Below are positions 1 through 8,451 of a stretch of DNA of 64,000 nucleotides, piece after piece. Positions within the stretch are counted from its first letter, which is position 1; every line of letters begins with the position of its first letter. The notes beneath the pieces are model-generated. The model ran no database searches. It saw only the letters and a list, made by a program, of their open reading frames with translations, and was not told where the DNA came from. The translations under genes were made by a program, and so were the position numbers. This DNA is from Anaerolineae bacterium (GTDB taxonomy: Bacteria; Chloroflexota; Anaerolineae; Aggregatilineales; Aggregatilineaceae): assembly GCA_016930015.1 (NCBI GenBank), contig JAFGHR010000079.1, positions 1 to 64,000 on the forward strand. The letters are read 5' to 3'.

Positions 1-47
1 AAGGCTTTGATTTCTTGTTCGGTGAGGGTAAAGGTTCGTTTTGCCAT
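1..47 (-). CDS. 5' end of a truncated gene, possibly IS630-like transposase
   Basis: The first 47 bases read on the minus strand as ATG followed by 14 codons, MAKRTFTLTEQEIKA, before the window ends. This start resembles what I remember of helix-turn-helix/IS630-family transposase N-termini in Chloroflexota, but 15 residues cannot establish the family. The preceding bases on the minus strand (48-60) show GAGGG close to the start. The rest lies outside the window. Confidence 0.35.
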   Translation of the reverse strand, partial: MAKRTFTLTEQEIKA

Positions 48-107
48 ACCCTCTAATTATGCGAGTTTCTTTTGATTTGTCCATTATATGGTCAGGCGCA
101 TTTGTAC

Positions 108-134
108 AAGCCAGCCCAATGTTTGAGCTGGCTT
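108..134 (-). terminator. Weak hairpin after the pyrophosphatase gene
   Basis: AAGCCAGC (108-115) and GCTGGCTT (127-134) form a perfect 8-bp stem with an 11-nt loop, 25 bases after the pyrophosphatase stop codon. No long T-run follows on the minus strand, so it may be a processing or weak termination signal. Confidence 0.4.
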
Positions 135-158
135 CGCGCTTGATTGTTCTGGCAAACC

Positions 159-2594
159 CTAGTCCGTTGCTACCATCTCGGCTGAAACACGCTCAACTAC
201 TTCGGTTTCAGTCGTTGCCGGACGATCGCTGCGGCGAACAGCCCACAGAATCAATGCAATTGCGACAGCAGCGCCGACGATAACGCCAGCACTATAACCT
301 TGATACTCAACCACGATAGGAGCCATGATAAGGCCGACCAGATTCATGACTTTGATCATCGGGTTAAGGGCCGGACCAGCCGTATCTTTCAGGGGATCAC
401 CAACGGTGTCACCGACAACACTGGCTTTGTGATTCTCACTGCCCTTACCGCCAAAGTAACCATCTTCAACGTACTTCTTGGCGTTGTCCCAGGCACCACC
501 AGAGTTTGACATAAACACAGCCAACAACTGGCCGGTCACAATCACGCCCGCCAGAAAACCACCCAACGCCTGCTCCTTCAGCACAAGACCAACTGCAATC
601 GGGGCCAGCACCGCAATCAGGCCCAACGGGACCAATTCGATCTGAGCCGACTGGGTCGAAATCTTGACCGCGTTAGCATAATCAGGAGTCTGGGTACCAT
701 TGGCAATTTCCGGAATACGGAGCTGACGGCGCACTTCGGCCATGATCAGGTTGGCAGCGCGGGTCACAGCTTTGATCAACAGGCCGCTGAACAGAAGCGG
801 CAGCGAGCCACCGATCAACAGGCCCACAAACACGACCGGATCAGCCAGGTTGACGACTTCTTCAAACGTCGGGTCAACGCGCTGAATATCCGTGAAGAAA
901 CTGCCGAACAATGATACAGCCGCAATAACCGCCGAACCAATGGCGACACCTTTTGTGATGGCCTTGGTCGTATTGCCAGCCGCGTCCAGGTCGGCCATGA
1001 TCTGGCGGGATTCTTTGCTCATGCCTGCCAGCTCACCGATGCCGTTTGCGTTATCCGAAATAGGTCCGAAGGTATCCATGCTGACATTGTTGCCCGTGTG
1101 CGACAGCATACCCACACCGATCAGCGTTACGCCAAACAGGATGTAGCTGTAGCGATGAACTTCGGGAACTTCTTGCATGCTGACGATAAACAGCGCCAGG
1201 ACCATAATCCACAACGCCGAGAAGAAACCTTCGACCAGATGACCGCGCAATTGGCCGCGCACGATCTGGAAAAGCGAAAGCGCGACACCCGCCAGTACAG
1301 CAATCAATTCGTACTTATCCGGGAAATCATAGCTGTAAACCAGGATCGAGGCGCTCAGACTGGCGACGATCACAAATAGCGCCCATACACTCGATAGATA
1401 ACCGAGCGACAGACCTTCCAGGATCACCGAAGCCGGGCCAAAACGAGTTGCTGCTGAAATCGTCCGTACGCGCGGACTCTTAGCACTTGTTGCGTACGAG
1501 GTCAGCGGGTTGAACACCACCGCCAACGCTACACCCACAGCCACTAGCGTCGCCAGTGAAAGCTGGCCAGCATACAGCCAGGCCAAAAAGAAGGTCGCGG
1601 TGATGGTAATACCGCTCGACACTTCGTAACTCTTGAACATGGCTTCTTCGGCGTCATCGACGCGCCACAGCGATACCGCATAAGTCCCGAAGATCGAGCT
1701 TACCACACCAACGCCGCGTACGAGTAGTGGCAGCACAATCCAATACAACTCGCCGTTGATAGCGGTCAGCGCCAACCCCAGGATCAGGCTGGACACAATC
1801 GTGACCTCGTAGGACTCGAAGATGTCAGCCGCCATACCGGCGCAGTCACCGACGTTGTCCCCCACCAGGTCAGCGATCACAGCCGCGTTGCGTGGATCGT
1901 CTTCTTCCATGCCGGCTTCGACTTTGCCGACCAGGTCGGCGCCAACGTCAGCCGCCTTGGTGTAGATGCCACCACCCACACGCATGAACAGAGCCAGTAG
2001 CGTGCCACCAAAACCAAAGCCCAGCAGCACATCCGGTGATGCTTTACCGAAAATAATAAAAATCATGGTGCCGCCGAACAGTCCCAGGCCATCGGTCAGC
2101 ATGCCCGTGATCGTGCCCGAACGATAGGCAATCTTCAGCGCTTCCTGATAACCACCGGCGTCCGCCGCTGCTGCCACGCGCACGTTCCCCTGAACGGCCA
2201 TGTTCATGCCGAAGAAACCCACCATGGCGGAAAAAGACGACCCCATGACAAAGGCCAACGCACGCGAAATAGCAATTATCAAACGTGCACGATCCTGGTC
2301 GCCGTTAAAGTACTCGTTCGCTTCGGGTGTCGGGTCTACCACAAACACACTCAGGAACATGGCAACTGTGAGCAGCACGATGAGAATCACAACGGTCCGC
2401 AACTGAGTACGCAGATAGGCATTCGCGCCATCTCGGATATAACCCCAGATACGCTGCATTTCCGCAGTACCCTTATCCGCGGATAAGATGTAACGCCGCA
2501 GCCACATGGCGTAGGTCAGCGCGATCCCCGCCGTGGCCAGGACAATAAAGATCATTACTTCTTCGAAGGTTTTAACGTTCTCCATTTCGAACAT
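159..2594 (-). CDS. hppA: K+-independent H+-translocating pyrophosphatase
   Basis: Membrane-bound pyrophosphatase of 811 residues that couples PPi hydrolysis to proton pumping. The family signature DVGADLVGKVE and the acidic substrate loop DDPRNAAVIADLVGDNVGDC are present, and the protein is almost wholly transmembrane helices. The GNTTKAITKG segment has Lys and Thr at the two positions that are Ala and Gly/Ala in K+-dependent enzymes, so it should be K+-independent. Start: the frame stays open upstream to 2663, but the ATG at 2594 has AGGAGG (2605-2610) ten bases ahead, and starting there removes 23 atypical residues. It is transcribed alone, behind an unusually long leader carrying a promoter and switching hairpins (2925-3136). 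Family assignment is very secure; proton (not Na+) specificity is the usual case for this group but is inferred. Confidence 0.96.
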   Translation of the reverse strand: MFEMENVKTFEEVMIFIVLATAGIALTYAMWLRRYILSADKGTAEMQRIWGYIRDGANAYLRTQLRTVVILIVLLTVAMFLSVFVVDPTPEANEYFNGDQDRARLIIAISRALAFVMGSSFSAMVGFFGMNMAVQGNVRVAAAADAGGYQEALKIAYRSGTITGMLTDGLGLFGGTMIFIIFGKASPDVLLGFGFGGTLLALFMRVGGGIYTKAADVGADLVGKVEAGMEEDDPRNAAVIADLVGDNVGDCAGMAADIFESYEVTIVSSLILGLALTAINGELYWIVLPLLVRGVGVVSSIFGTYAVSLWRVDDAEEAMFKSYEVSSGITITATFFLAWLYAGQLSLATLVAVGVALAVVFNPLTSYATSAKSPRVRTISAATRFGPASVILEGLSLGYLSSVWALFVIVASLSASILVYSYDFPDKYELIAVLAGVALSLFQIVRGQLRGHLVEGFFSALWIMVLALFIVSMQEVPEVHRYSYILFGVTLIGVGMLSHTGNNVSMDTFGPISDNANGIGELAGMSKESRQIMADLDAAGNTTKAITKGVAIGSAVIAAVSLFGSFFTDIQRVDPTFEEVVNLADPVVFVGLLIGGSLPLLFSGLLIKAVTRAANLIMAEVRRQLRIPEIANGTQTPDYANAVKISTQSAQIELVPLGLIAVLAPIAVGLVLKEQALGGFLAGVIVTGQLLAVFMSNSGGAWDNAKKYVEDGYFGGKGSENHKASVVGDTVGDPLKDTAGPALNPMIKVMNLVGLIMAPIVVEYQGYSAGVIVGAAVAIALILWAVRRSDRPATTETEVVERVSAEMVATD

Positions 2595-2924
2595 ATAGGA
2601 TAATCCTCCTATTGATGCAAGGGCTTCAACATACAAGTCAGCTAACGCGACTTTTTTGAACATAAAGTGGCTGTTTCCCAGGAATTTTGGGTCCGTCCGA
2701 CTTTTCCAGCGTGAGCATATGAACTGTCACACCTGGTCAGGTCCCAGGGTATTTCGAGAACCAGCCTGACAACAGGGGGCATTTTACCGCGAAGAGCTAA
2801 AAAGAGACAAAACATTATCCGTTAATATCAACAATACTGCACCAGAATGCGTGAAACTCTCATGTTTTCGAGCACAGATCGATCACCGGTTGCAGCCAAA
2901 ACAACCAGATTCTACGCATAAACG

Positions 2925-2953
2925 CCAAAGTCCCGAACGAGTCGGGACTTTGG
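2925..2953 (-). terminator. Perfect 12-bp hairpin at end of leader (attenuator candidate)
   Basis: CCAAAGTCCCGA (2925-2936) and TCGGGACTTTGG (2942-2953) pair perfectly around a 5-base loop. On the minus strand it lies 20 bases after the leader-ORF stop and is followed by CGTTTATG rather than a clean T-run. It is therefore a strong structure but only a partial match to an intrinsic terminator, and read-through into the pyrophosphatase gene is plausible. Confidence 0.65.
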
Positions 2954-2959
2954 ATGTGT

Positions 2960-3005
2960 GGCGCTGTGACACCTAGTTCATCACAAGGAGGGGTGTCACA
3001 GCGCC
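2960..3005 (-). promoter_or_regulatory. Perfect 14-bp inverted repeat overlapping leader-ORF stop
   Basis: On the minus strand GGCGCTGTGACACC (3005-2992, codons 9-13 of the leader ORF) pairs with GGTGTCACAGCGCC (2973-2960), whose first base is the last base of the TAG stop. A ribosome translating or terminating here would necessarily open this stem. The 5' arm also takes part in a competing stem with the Shine-Dalgarno region (3031-3044). Confidence 0.75.
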
Positions 3006-3029
3006 GATAGTGGTACTACTACTGTTCAT
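2973..3029 (-). CDS. 18-residue leader peptide upstream of pyrophosphatase
   Basis: ATG at 3029 opens MNSSSTTIGAVTPLLVMN, followed by TAG. AAGGAGGTGG lies upstream, with AGGAGG at 3038-3043 and an 8-base spacer, which is nearly a full anti-SD complement and much stronger than most sites in this window. A near-consensus promoter stands about 80 bases upstream. The peptide has no run of one amino acid that would point to classical amino-acid attenuation; it is serine/threonine-rich at the start and mildly hydrophobic after that. The codons for G-A-V-T-P form half of a perfect inverted repeat, and codons 12-15 can mask the gene's own Shine-Dalgarno sequence. I do not recognise the peptide. A regulatory leader is more likely than a functional small protein, but neither is proven. 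Confidence 0.65.
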   Translation of the reverse strand: MNSSSTTIGAVTPLLVMN

Positions 3030-3044
3030 AGACACCACCTCCTT
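2985..3044 (-). promoter_or_regulatory. Alternative stem sequestering leader Shine-Dalgarno
   Basis: On the minus strand AAGGAGG-T-GGTGTC (3044-3031) can pair with GACACCCCTCCTT (2997-2985) over 13 bp with one bulged T. This stem would hide the Shine-Dalgarno sequence of the leader ORF. It competes for the same GACACC bases with the 2960-3005 inverted repeat, so the two structures cannot coexist. Confidence 0.6.
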
Positions 3045-3107
3045 CTGTTTAGGATGGCGAATTCAGAAGAAGATGCTAACGAGAATACTCTCGCATACAT
3101 TGGTTAG

Positions 3108-3136
3108 ATTATGGCATAGCATAATCATTCTGTCAA
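3108..3136 (-). promoter_or_regulatory. Near-consensus sigma-70 promoter for the leader transcript
   Basis: On the minus strand a perfect -35 TTGACA (3136-3131) is followed after exactly 17 bases by CATAAT (3113-3108). Transcription would begin near 3101, giving an untranslated leader of about 70 bases before the leader ORF. It is the best promoter seen in the window. Confidence 0.75.
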
Positions 3137-3345
3137 TTAACCGAACATTAAAATTGGCGCGCCTGATTCTGGTGATATGCCGACATGCCCAATGAAAAAG
3201 TTAAAAGCCAGACCGTCGTATTTTTGCCGGAAAACCCCGTGATTGTCACCTTTGCGTAACGAGATTATGTTTGCAGGATCACAGCCGTATTGCTAGACTA
3301 CATAGGTTACCCTGTTTGTTTTTTGGCTGTTGAAGGAAGATGCGT

Positions 3346-4113
3346 ATGGCACGGCGGCTAGGTCACTTTCTGGCGTTGGCTGTAGTGACACTTGTATTGC
3401 ACGGGGCAACCCTTTTTGAGCCTGTGAGTGCTCAAACGCTTGAAGACCTGACAATCGAAATCACTTATCCGGCCAGCGGGCAGCCGTTATTTGGTGTTGT
3501 GAACATAACCGGCAGTGCGGCACACTCAACGCTGTTCGCCAGTTACACACTCGAATACGATGATCTCAGCGATCCAAACGAACAGTGGTTCCTGGTCCAG
3601 GAACGCGTGACGCAACAGGTACACAATGATGTACTCGGCACGTGGAATACAAACATGGTGCCCGACGGAATCTACCAGCTTCGTTTGCGTGTCTTTTTGA
3701 CAGACGAGCGCAGCGATGAATTTGTTGTTGCCAATTTACAGATCGCCAACAGCGAGCCTACACCGGTCCCGACTGTGGCCGCCGAATCCGGTGACGCAAC
3801 ACCACAAATGCCCACGCCGGGCCCGTCGCCAACATCGTTAATCGAACAACCACCGAGCAACAATCCGTCAGCCGATACCATGGCGGAAGTGAACCCGCTG
3901 GCTAACGAGGGGAGTAACACCAACCCGGACTCGGACACAAGTACAAGCACGCGCATCAACATCAGCCGCGTTAGGAGCGCCTTCTGTTCTGGCGTATATC
4001 TGGCTTTTGGTATGTTGGTTTTCCTCGGCGTTTACACATTTGCCCGCCGGTGGCTGCGGGTGTTATCACACCGGGCGGTGCTACCCGATGATAAACAGGA
4101 AGGTATTCACTAA
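3346..4113 (+). CDS. Secreted, C-terminally membrane-anchored protein of unknown function
   Basis: A protein of 255 residues with an N-terminal signal peptide (MARRLGHFLALAVVTLVLHG, cleavage likely after PVSAQ). An immunoglobulin-like region follows (about residues 35-130, containing ITYPASGQPLFGVVNITG), then a proline/threonine/serine-rich linker (130-205) and one transmembrane helix near 215-237 with a short basic tail. The ATG at 3346 is preferred over the one at 3340 because AAGGAAG then sits about 6 bases upstream. The layout suggests a surface-exposed domain on a flexible stalk. It is followed directly by pth, 2 bases away, so the two may share a transcript. No enzymatic motif is visible. 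Confidence 0.8.
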   Translation: MARRLGHFLALAVVTLVLHGATLFEPVSAQTLEDLTIEITYPASGQPLFGVVNITGSAAHSTLFASYTLEYDDLSDPNEQWFLVQERVTQQVHNDVLGTWNTNMVPDGIYQLRLRVFLTDERSDEFVVANLQIANSEPTPVPTVAAESGDATPQMPTPGPSPTSLIEQPPSNNPSADTMAEVNPLANEGSNTNPDSDTSTSTRINISRVRSAFCSGVYLAFGMLVFLGVYTFARRWLRVLSHRAVLPDDKQEGIH

Positions 4114-4115
4114 TC

Positions 4116-4784
4116 ATGGCAACGGAGCGTTACCTTATCGTTGGCCTGGGAAACCCTGGTCGGAAATACCAGGACACACGCCATAACGTAGGCTTCCGCT
4201 GCGTTGATGCACTGGCGCAGGCGCATAACCTGTCATATGCCAGTCGGAAGAAGTCAAAAGCCAAGATCGCAGAAGGCCACATAGCCGGGAAACAGGTTCT
4301 GATCGCCAAGCCACAAACCTTCATGAACCTCAGCGGCAGTTCCGTTCAGGGCCTGATAGCTTTTTATAAGATTCCGCCAGAACACCTGCTCGTGGTGTTT
4401 GACGATCTCGACATCCCATTAGGAACGTTACGTATCCGGGCCAAAGGCGGCACGGGCGGCCACAAAGGCATGACCGATATCATCAAACGCCTGGGAACTC
4501 AAGAATTCCCCCGTATTCGTTTTGGTATTGACCGCCCACCTGACGGAGTCGATCCGTCCAATTTTGTGCTGCGACGTTTCGACACAGCCGAAACCGTTCT
4601 CGTCAACAAAACCGTTGAACGTGTAATCAATGCCATCGAAACATGGCTGGCAGACACCATCGATACCGCCATGAATCACTACAACGGGGCGGCTGAACCA
4701 GACACATCTTCCACCAAACCACCGCAAACCTTGCTGCTCACTGGTGACACAGAACCAGTCGCACTGAACAATACCAACGGATAA
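4116..4784 (+). CDS. pth: Peptidyl-tRNA hydrolase
   Basis: Pth cleaves peptidyl-tRNA released from stalled ribosomes. The family motifs appear in order: LIVGLGNPGRKY, the catalytic-histidine segment TRHNVGF, KPQTFMNLSG, DDLDIPLG with RIRAKGGTGGHKGM, and FPRIRFGIDRP. The enzyme usually has 185-195 residues; this one has 222, with a low-complexity C-terminal extension of about 30 residues. It sits 9 bases ahead of mfd. Confidence 0.96.
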   Translation: MATERYLIVGLGNPGRKYQDTRHNVGFRCVDALAQAHNLSYASRKKSKAKIAEGHIAGKQVLIAKPQTFMNLSGSSVQGLIAFYKIPPEHLLVVFDDLDIPLGTLRIRAKGGTGGHKGMTDIIKRLGTQEFPRIRFGIDRPPDGVDPSNFVLRRFDTAETVLVNKTVERVINAIETWLADTIDTAMNHYNGAAEPDTSSTKPPQTLLLTGDTEPVALNNTNG

Positions 4785-4793
4785 CCTCTCCTT

Positions 4794-7700
4794 ATGCAAT
4801 TAACCGGTCTCCTTGACACGCTGCGTCAAACCGTAGAATATCAAGAGGTGCTGCGCCGGCTGAAAAACCGGCAGCCGGTGCCCGATCAATCCTTGTTGCG
4901 AGCCGCCCGGCCTTACGTCATTGCAGCCCTGGCCGGCGATCTGGCACGCCCGGTCATTGTGCTGACCGGGCGTGTCGATCGTGCATATAACGTTGTCGAG
5001 CAGATACCGGCATGGCAGCCCGATTTACCGCTTCACCGGTTTGCAGAACCAACAGCTATCTTCTACGAACGTGCGCCATGGACGGATAACGCTATCCGGA
5101 GCCGGATCGATACGCTGGCCCAACTCGTGCCCCCAATTGGTCCTCACCAGGAGCCAGCCGCCCAACCATCGATCATCGTGGCGTCAGCCTACGCCCTGAT
5201 GCAAAAAACCCTGCCCGCGCGTGAGTTCCGAGCCAACTCGCGCACGCTGAAAACAGGCAGCCGGGCTGCACCCGAAGCCCTGCTTCGAAATTGGCTCCAG
5301 ATCGGTTATCTACCGGCCTCAATTGTGGTCGAGCCCGGCACGTTTAGCCGCCGGGGGGGTATTCTGGATATCTTCCCGATTGCGTCGGAGCGGCCAATAC
5401 GCATCGAGTTTTTTGACGACGAGATCGACAGCCTGCGCACATTCGATCCGGCCACACAACGATCGCTAAACAACATAGAAACATTCATCATCACACCGGC
5501 ACGGGAAACACTCCCGCGTTTCTCGCCCCAGGTGGGCGAACACCTTGCTGACTGGTTCAGCACACTGCCGACGCCTGCCGACGACGCGACTTCCGCCCGA
5601 CCGGATCAAGACCATCTGGCAAACGGAATCGCGTTTCCCCTGTTAGAGTTTTATCTTCCATACCACTACAGCTATCCCGCCAGCCTGTTAAGTTATGCAT
5701 CGACTGATACGCTCATTATCGTGGATGACTGGGCATCGCTTAAAGACACCATAAGCGAGTTGGAAGAACAAGCGCTGATTACCCAACAGGACAAGATCAC
5801 GTCAGGGCAGATTCCCCCTGATTATCCGCTGCCCTACATAACCTGGGACGAACTGCAAGACGAACTGTCCGTACACCAGGTGCTCCATTTAGGTACCAAT
5901 CTGGCGTTTGATGCACCCAGTGGACCGATCATCGGGGAAAAGTTCTCACCGGGTTCGCGTTTTGGGGGGCAGCTACGACTCGTGCTTGACGAGTTATCAA
6001 AGCTTTATCACGGCATAGAGCGTGTAACCGTCGTGACGCAGCAGGCGCAGCGCATAGCCGAGTTATGGGGTGAGCAAAACCATTACGTGTATCCTGTCAG
6101 CGAGATAAGCCGTCTCGACGCTATCGGCCAACTCACGTTTGTAGAGGGTACTCTGGGTGAGGGTTGGGTTCTGGATGATGGAAACACCGGCCTGCACCTG
6201 ATTACCGACGCCGAAATGTTTGGGTGGAAGCGCCCCGAACCCCGCCGCCGCCAACAACCACGCGCCCTGCCGCCGGAATCCAGTTTTGCAGACCTGAAAA
6301 CCGGTGATTATGTGGTACACGTTGAATACGGCATTGGGCGCTTCGCGGGACTGCAAAAGCGCGTCATTGACGACAACGAGCGCGAATACCTGCTTGTTGA
6401 ATATGCGGGCACCGACACACTGTACGTTCCAATTCACCAGGCCGACCGGCTGTCACGTTATGTTGGCGCAGATGACAGACCGCCACAGCTTAACCGCCTG
6501 GGCACACAAGACTGGAATCGTACAAAGGAAAATACAAAACGGGCCGTTGAGGAAGTGGCACGTGAACTGCTGGAGTTATACGCCGCGCGGGCTGAAGTTC
6601 AGGGATATGCTTTTGGTCCGGATACACCCTGGCAAAAGGAGCTCGAAGCGTCGTTCCCTTATATCGAAACGAACGACCAACTCAAAGCGCTGCAAGAAGT
6701 CAAAGCCGACATGGAGCACTCACAGCCCATGGACCGCTTGGTTTGTGGCGACGTTGGTTATGGAAAAACTGAGGTCGCCTTACGTTCTGCCTTTAAAGCC
6801 GTGATGGATGGTAAACAGGTAGCCATGCTGGTTCCAACAACGGTACTGGCCCAGCAGCACCTGACCACGTTCTCACGGCGTCTGCTGGCGTTTCCCGTAA
6901 AGGTTGAGATGCTGTCGCGATTCCGTTCCGCAGCCGAACAGCGGCAGATTCTAAAGGAAATGCAAGAAGGCCAGATTGATATTATCATCGGAACCCACCG
7001 TTTATTACAGGCTGATATCCACTTTAAAGACCTGGGCTTGCTCATCATTGATGAAGAACAGCGCTTTGGTGTAACACATAAAGAGCAGCTCAAACAGCTA
7101 CGAACCGAAGTTGACGTATTGACTCTGACGGCCACGCCCATTCCGCGTACATTGTACATGGGGCTGACCGGTATCCGTGACATCAGCATGATCCAGACAC
7201 CGCCGGAAGAACGCCTGCCGATTGTCACTCATGTAGGAATATCTGACGACAAACTGATCCGCCAGGCCATCTTACGTGAACTCGATCGCGGCGGGCAAGT
7301 GTATTTTGTCCACAACCGGGTACAAACTATCCATACTGTCGCTGCCAGACTCCGGCGGTTGGTCCCCGAAGCATCGATCGTGGTGGGGCATGGGCAAATG
7401 GACGAAAACCGCCTTGAAGACGTCATGACATCGTTCGCGCGAGGTGATCATGATGTGCTTGTGTCAACATCCATCATTGAAAGTGGTCTGGATATCCCCA
7501 ATGCCAATACACTGGTCGTTGATCGGGCGGATTGGTTCGGGTTGGCCCAGCTCTACCAGATTCGCGGGCGTGTGGGACGCGGTGCCAGCCAGGCTTATGC
7601 CTTTTTTTTCCACTCGCGGACCAGCCGCCTGACGGCTGACGCACGCGCACGGCTGGATACCATCAGCGAGCAAACCCAGCTTGGGGCCGGTATGTCAATC

Positions 7701-8306
7701 GCCATGCGCGACCTTGAAATTCGCGGTGCAGGTGACCTGTTGGGCACGCGGCAAAGCGGGCACATTGCGGCAGTGGGTTTCCATCTCTACACCCAGTTGC
7801 TGGCCCAGGCTGTACAATATTTGCGCGGCGAGGGTGAAGCGCCCCAACTGACCATCACGACGCCTACGGTAACGATCGATTTGCCACTGCCCGCCTATAT
7901 TCCGACCGGATACATACCGGAACCAGCACTGCGCATCCAGTTATATCGCCGGCTGGCAGAGCTTGACAGCCTGGATGCCATCGACGCGATGCGAGCCGAA
8001 CTCATCGACCGGTTTGGCCCGCTGCCGCGTGCTCTCGAAGGGCTTTTGTTCCAGTTGAATATCAAGCTCCTGGCACAATCAGCCAAGGTGTCGGCGGTAG
8101 GAACGGAAAACGACCAGATTAGCATCCGGCTGCCTTATCTGGCCAGCATCGATCGCGCACTGCTCCAGCGCATGATCGGGTCAGATGTCCGAGTCAGCCG
8201 CACAGCGATCTGGTTACCACACGATACGGTTGATGAGAACGAATGGCGCGACAGGCTGGTCAGCGTGTTGGAAATGCTCCAAATACAATCACCAGTCGCC
8301 CTTTGA
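4794..8306 (+). CDS. mfd: Transcription-repair coupling factor
   Basis: Mfd removes RNA polymerase stalled at DNA lesions and recruits UvrA. At 1170 residues it has normal length. The UvrB-like N-terminal region contains the SRRGGILDIFP motif near residue 185. The CarD-like RNA-polymerase-interaction domain begins near residue 500 (DYVVHVEYGIGRFAGL). The RecG-like translocase follows with Walker A GDVGYGKTE (about 652), DEEQ box IIDEEQRFG, TLTATPIPRTLYMGLTG, and GRVGRG. The C-terminal regulatory domain starts near residue 1035. It is the last gene of the pth-mfd run; a cluster of 10-bp repeats follows the stop. Confidence 0.97.
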   Translation: MQLTGLLDTLRQTVEYQEVLRRLKNRQPVPDQSLLRAARPYVIAALAGDLARPVIVLTGRVDRAYNVVEQIPAWQPDLPLHRFAEPTAIFYERAPWTDNAIRSRIDTLAQLVPPIGPHQEPAAQPSIIVASAYALMQKTLPAREFRANSRTLKTGSRAAPEALLRNWLQIGYLPASIVVEPGTFSRRGGILDIFPIASERPIRIEFFDDEIDSLRTFDPATQRSLNNIETFIITPARETLPRFSPQVGEHLADWFSTLPTPADDATSARPDQDHLANGIAFPLLEFYLPYHYSYPASLLSYASTDTLIIVDDWASLKDTISELEEQALITQQDKITSGQIPPDYPLPYITWDELQDELSVHQVLHLGTNLAFDAPSGPIIGEKFSPGSRFGGQLRLVLDELSKLYHGIERVTVVTQQAQRIAELWGEQNHYVYPVSEISRLDAIGQLTFVEGTLGEGWVLDDGNTGLHLITDAEMFGWKRPEPRRRQQPRALPPESSFADLKTGDYVVHVEYGIGRFAGLQKRVIDDNEREYLLVEYAGTDTLYVPIHQADRLSRYVGADDRPPQLNRLGTQDWNRTKENTKRAVEEVARELLELYAARAEVQGYAFGPDTPWQKELEASFPYIETNDQLKALQEVKADMEHSQPMDRLVCGDVGYGKTEVALRSAFKAVMDGKQVAMLVPTTVLAQQHLTTFSRRLLAFPVKVEMLSRFRSAAEQRQILKEMQEGQIDIIIGTHRLLQADIHFKDLGLLIIDEEQRFGVTHKEQLKQLRTEVDVLTLTATPIPRTLYMGLTGIRDISMIQTPPEERLPIVTHVGISDDKLIRQAILRELDRGGQVYFVHNRVQTIHTVAARLRRLVPEASIVVGHGQMDENRLEDVMTSFARGDHDVLVSTSIIESGLDIPNANTLVVDRADWFGLAQLYQIRGRVGRGASQAYAFFFHSRTSRLTADARARLDTISEQTQLGAGMSIAMRDLEIRGAGDLLGTRQSGHIAAVGFHLYTQLLAQAVQYLRGEGEAPQLTITTPTVTIDLPLPAYIPTGYIPEPALRIQLYRRLAELDSLDAIDAMRAELIDRFGPLPRALEGLLFQLNIKLLAQSAKVSAVGTENDQISIRLPYLASIDRALLQRMIGSDVRVSRTAIWLPHDTVDENEWRDRLVSVLEMLQIQSPVAL

Positions 8307-8324
8307 ATCCCACATATCCCACAC
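8305..8324 (+). repeat. Two phased TTATCCCACA-type units
   Basis: GAATCCCACA (8305-8314) and TATCCCACAC (8315-8324) are consecutive 10-bp variants of the motif. They are inverted relative to the six units at 8340-8399; TATCCCACAC pairs perfectly with GTGTGGGATA (8339-8348) across a 14-base loop. Confidence 0.65.
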
Positions 8325-8339
8325 GGCAGGATAAGTCTG

Positions 8340-8399
8340 TGTGGGATAATGCCGGGTTATGTTGGATAACTATGGGATAATGTGGGTTATGTGGGAAAA
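8340..8399 (-). repeat. Six 10-bp-phased TGTGGGATAA repeats
   Basis: Degenerate copies begin at 8340, 8350, 8360, 8371, 8381 and 8390, for example TGTGGGATAA, TGTTGGATAA, TATGGGATAA and TGTGGGAAAA, so one copy occurs per helical turn. The array lies between the convergent ends of mfd and the DegV gene, so it is not in a promoter position. The same motif recurs at 16581-16610. Confidence 0.65.
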
Positions 8400-8451
8400 C
8401 AAGCCGTTGACGCATACGTTCCCGCCGCAGGACACCTGGATTCCCGCTTGT

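Larger units (their letters stand above)
2595..3345. other. Long intergenic leader between divergent genes
   Basis: This 751-base gap separates the divergently transcribed pyrophosphatase and 3346 genes. It holds, on the minus strand, a near-consensus promoter (3108-3136), a leader ORF (2973-3029), two overlapping alternative stems and a 12-bp hairpin (2925-2953). The 330 bases between that hairpin and the pyrophosphatase start contain no second convincing promoter. On the plus strand TTGCAG (3271-3276) and TAGACT (3294-3299), 17 bases apart, could serve the 3346 gene but match consensus only moderately. Confidence 0.6.

Noticed and set aside
8305-8399. DnaA boxes / replication origin
   Set aside because: The units are TTATCCCACA, not TTATCCACA; there is no dnaA, dnaN or AT-rich unwinding region nearby.
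8305-8399. CRISPR array
   Set aside because: Repeats are only about 10 bp, degenerate and without spacers, and no cas genes are present.
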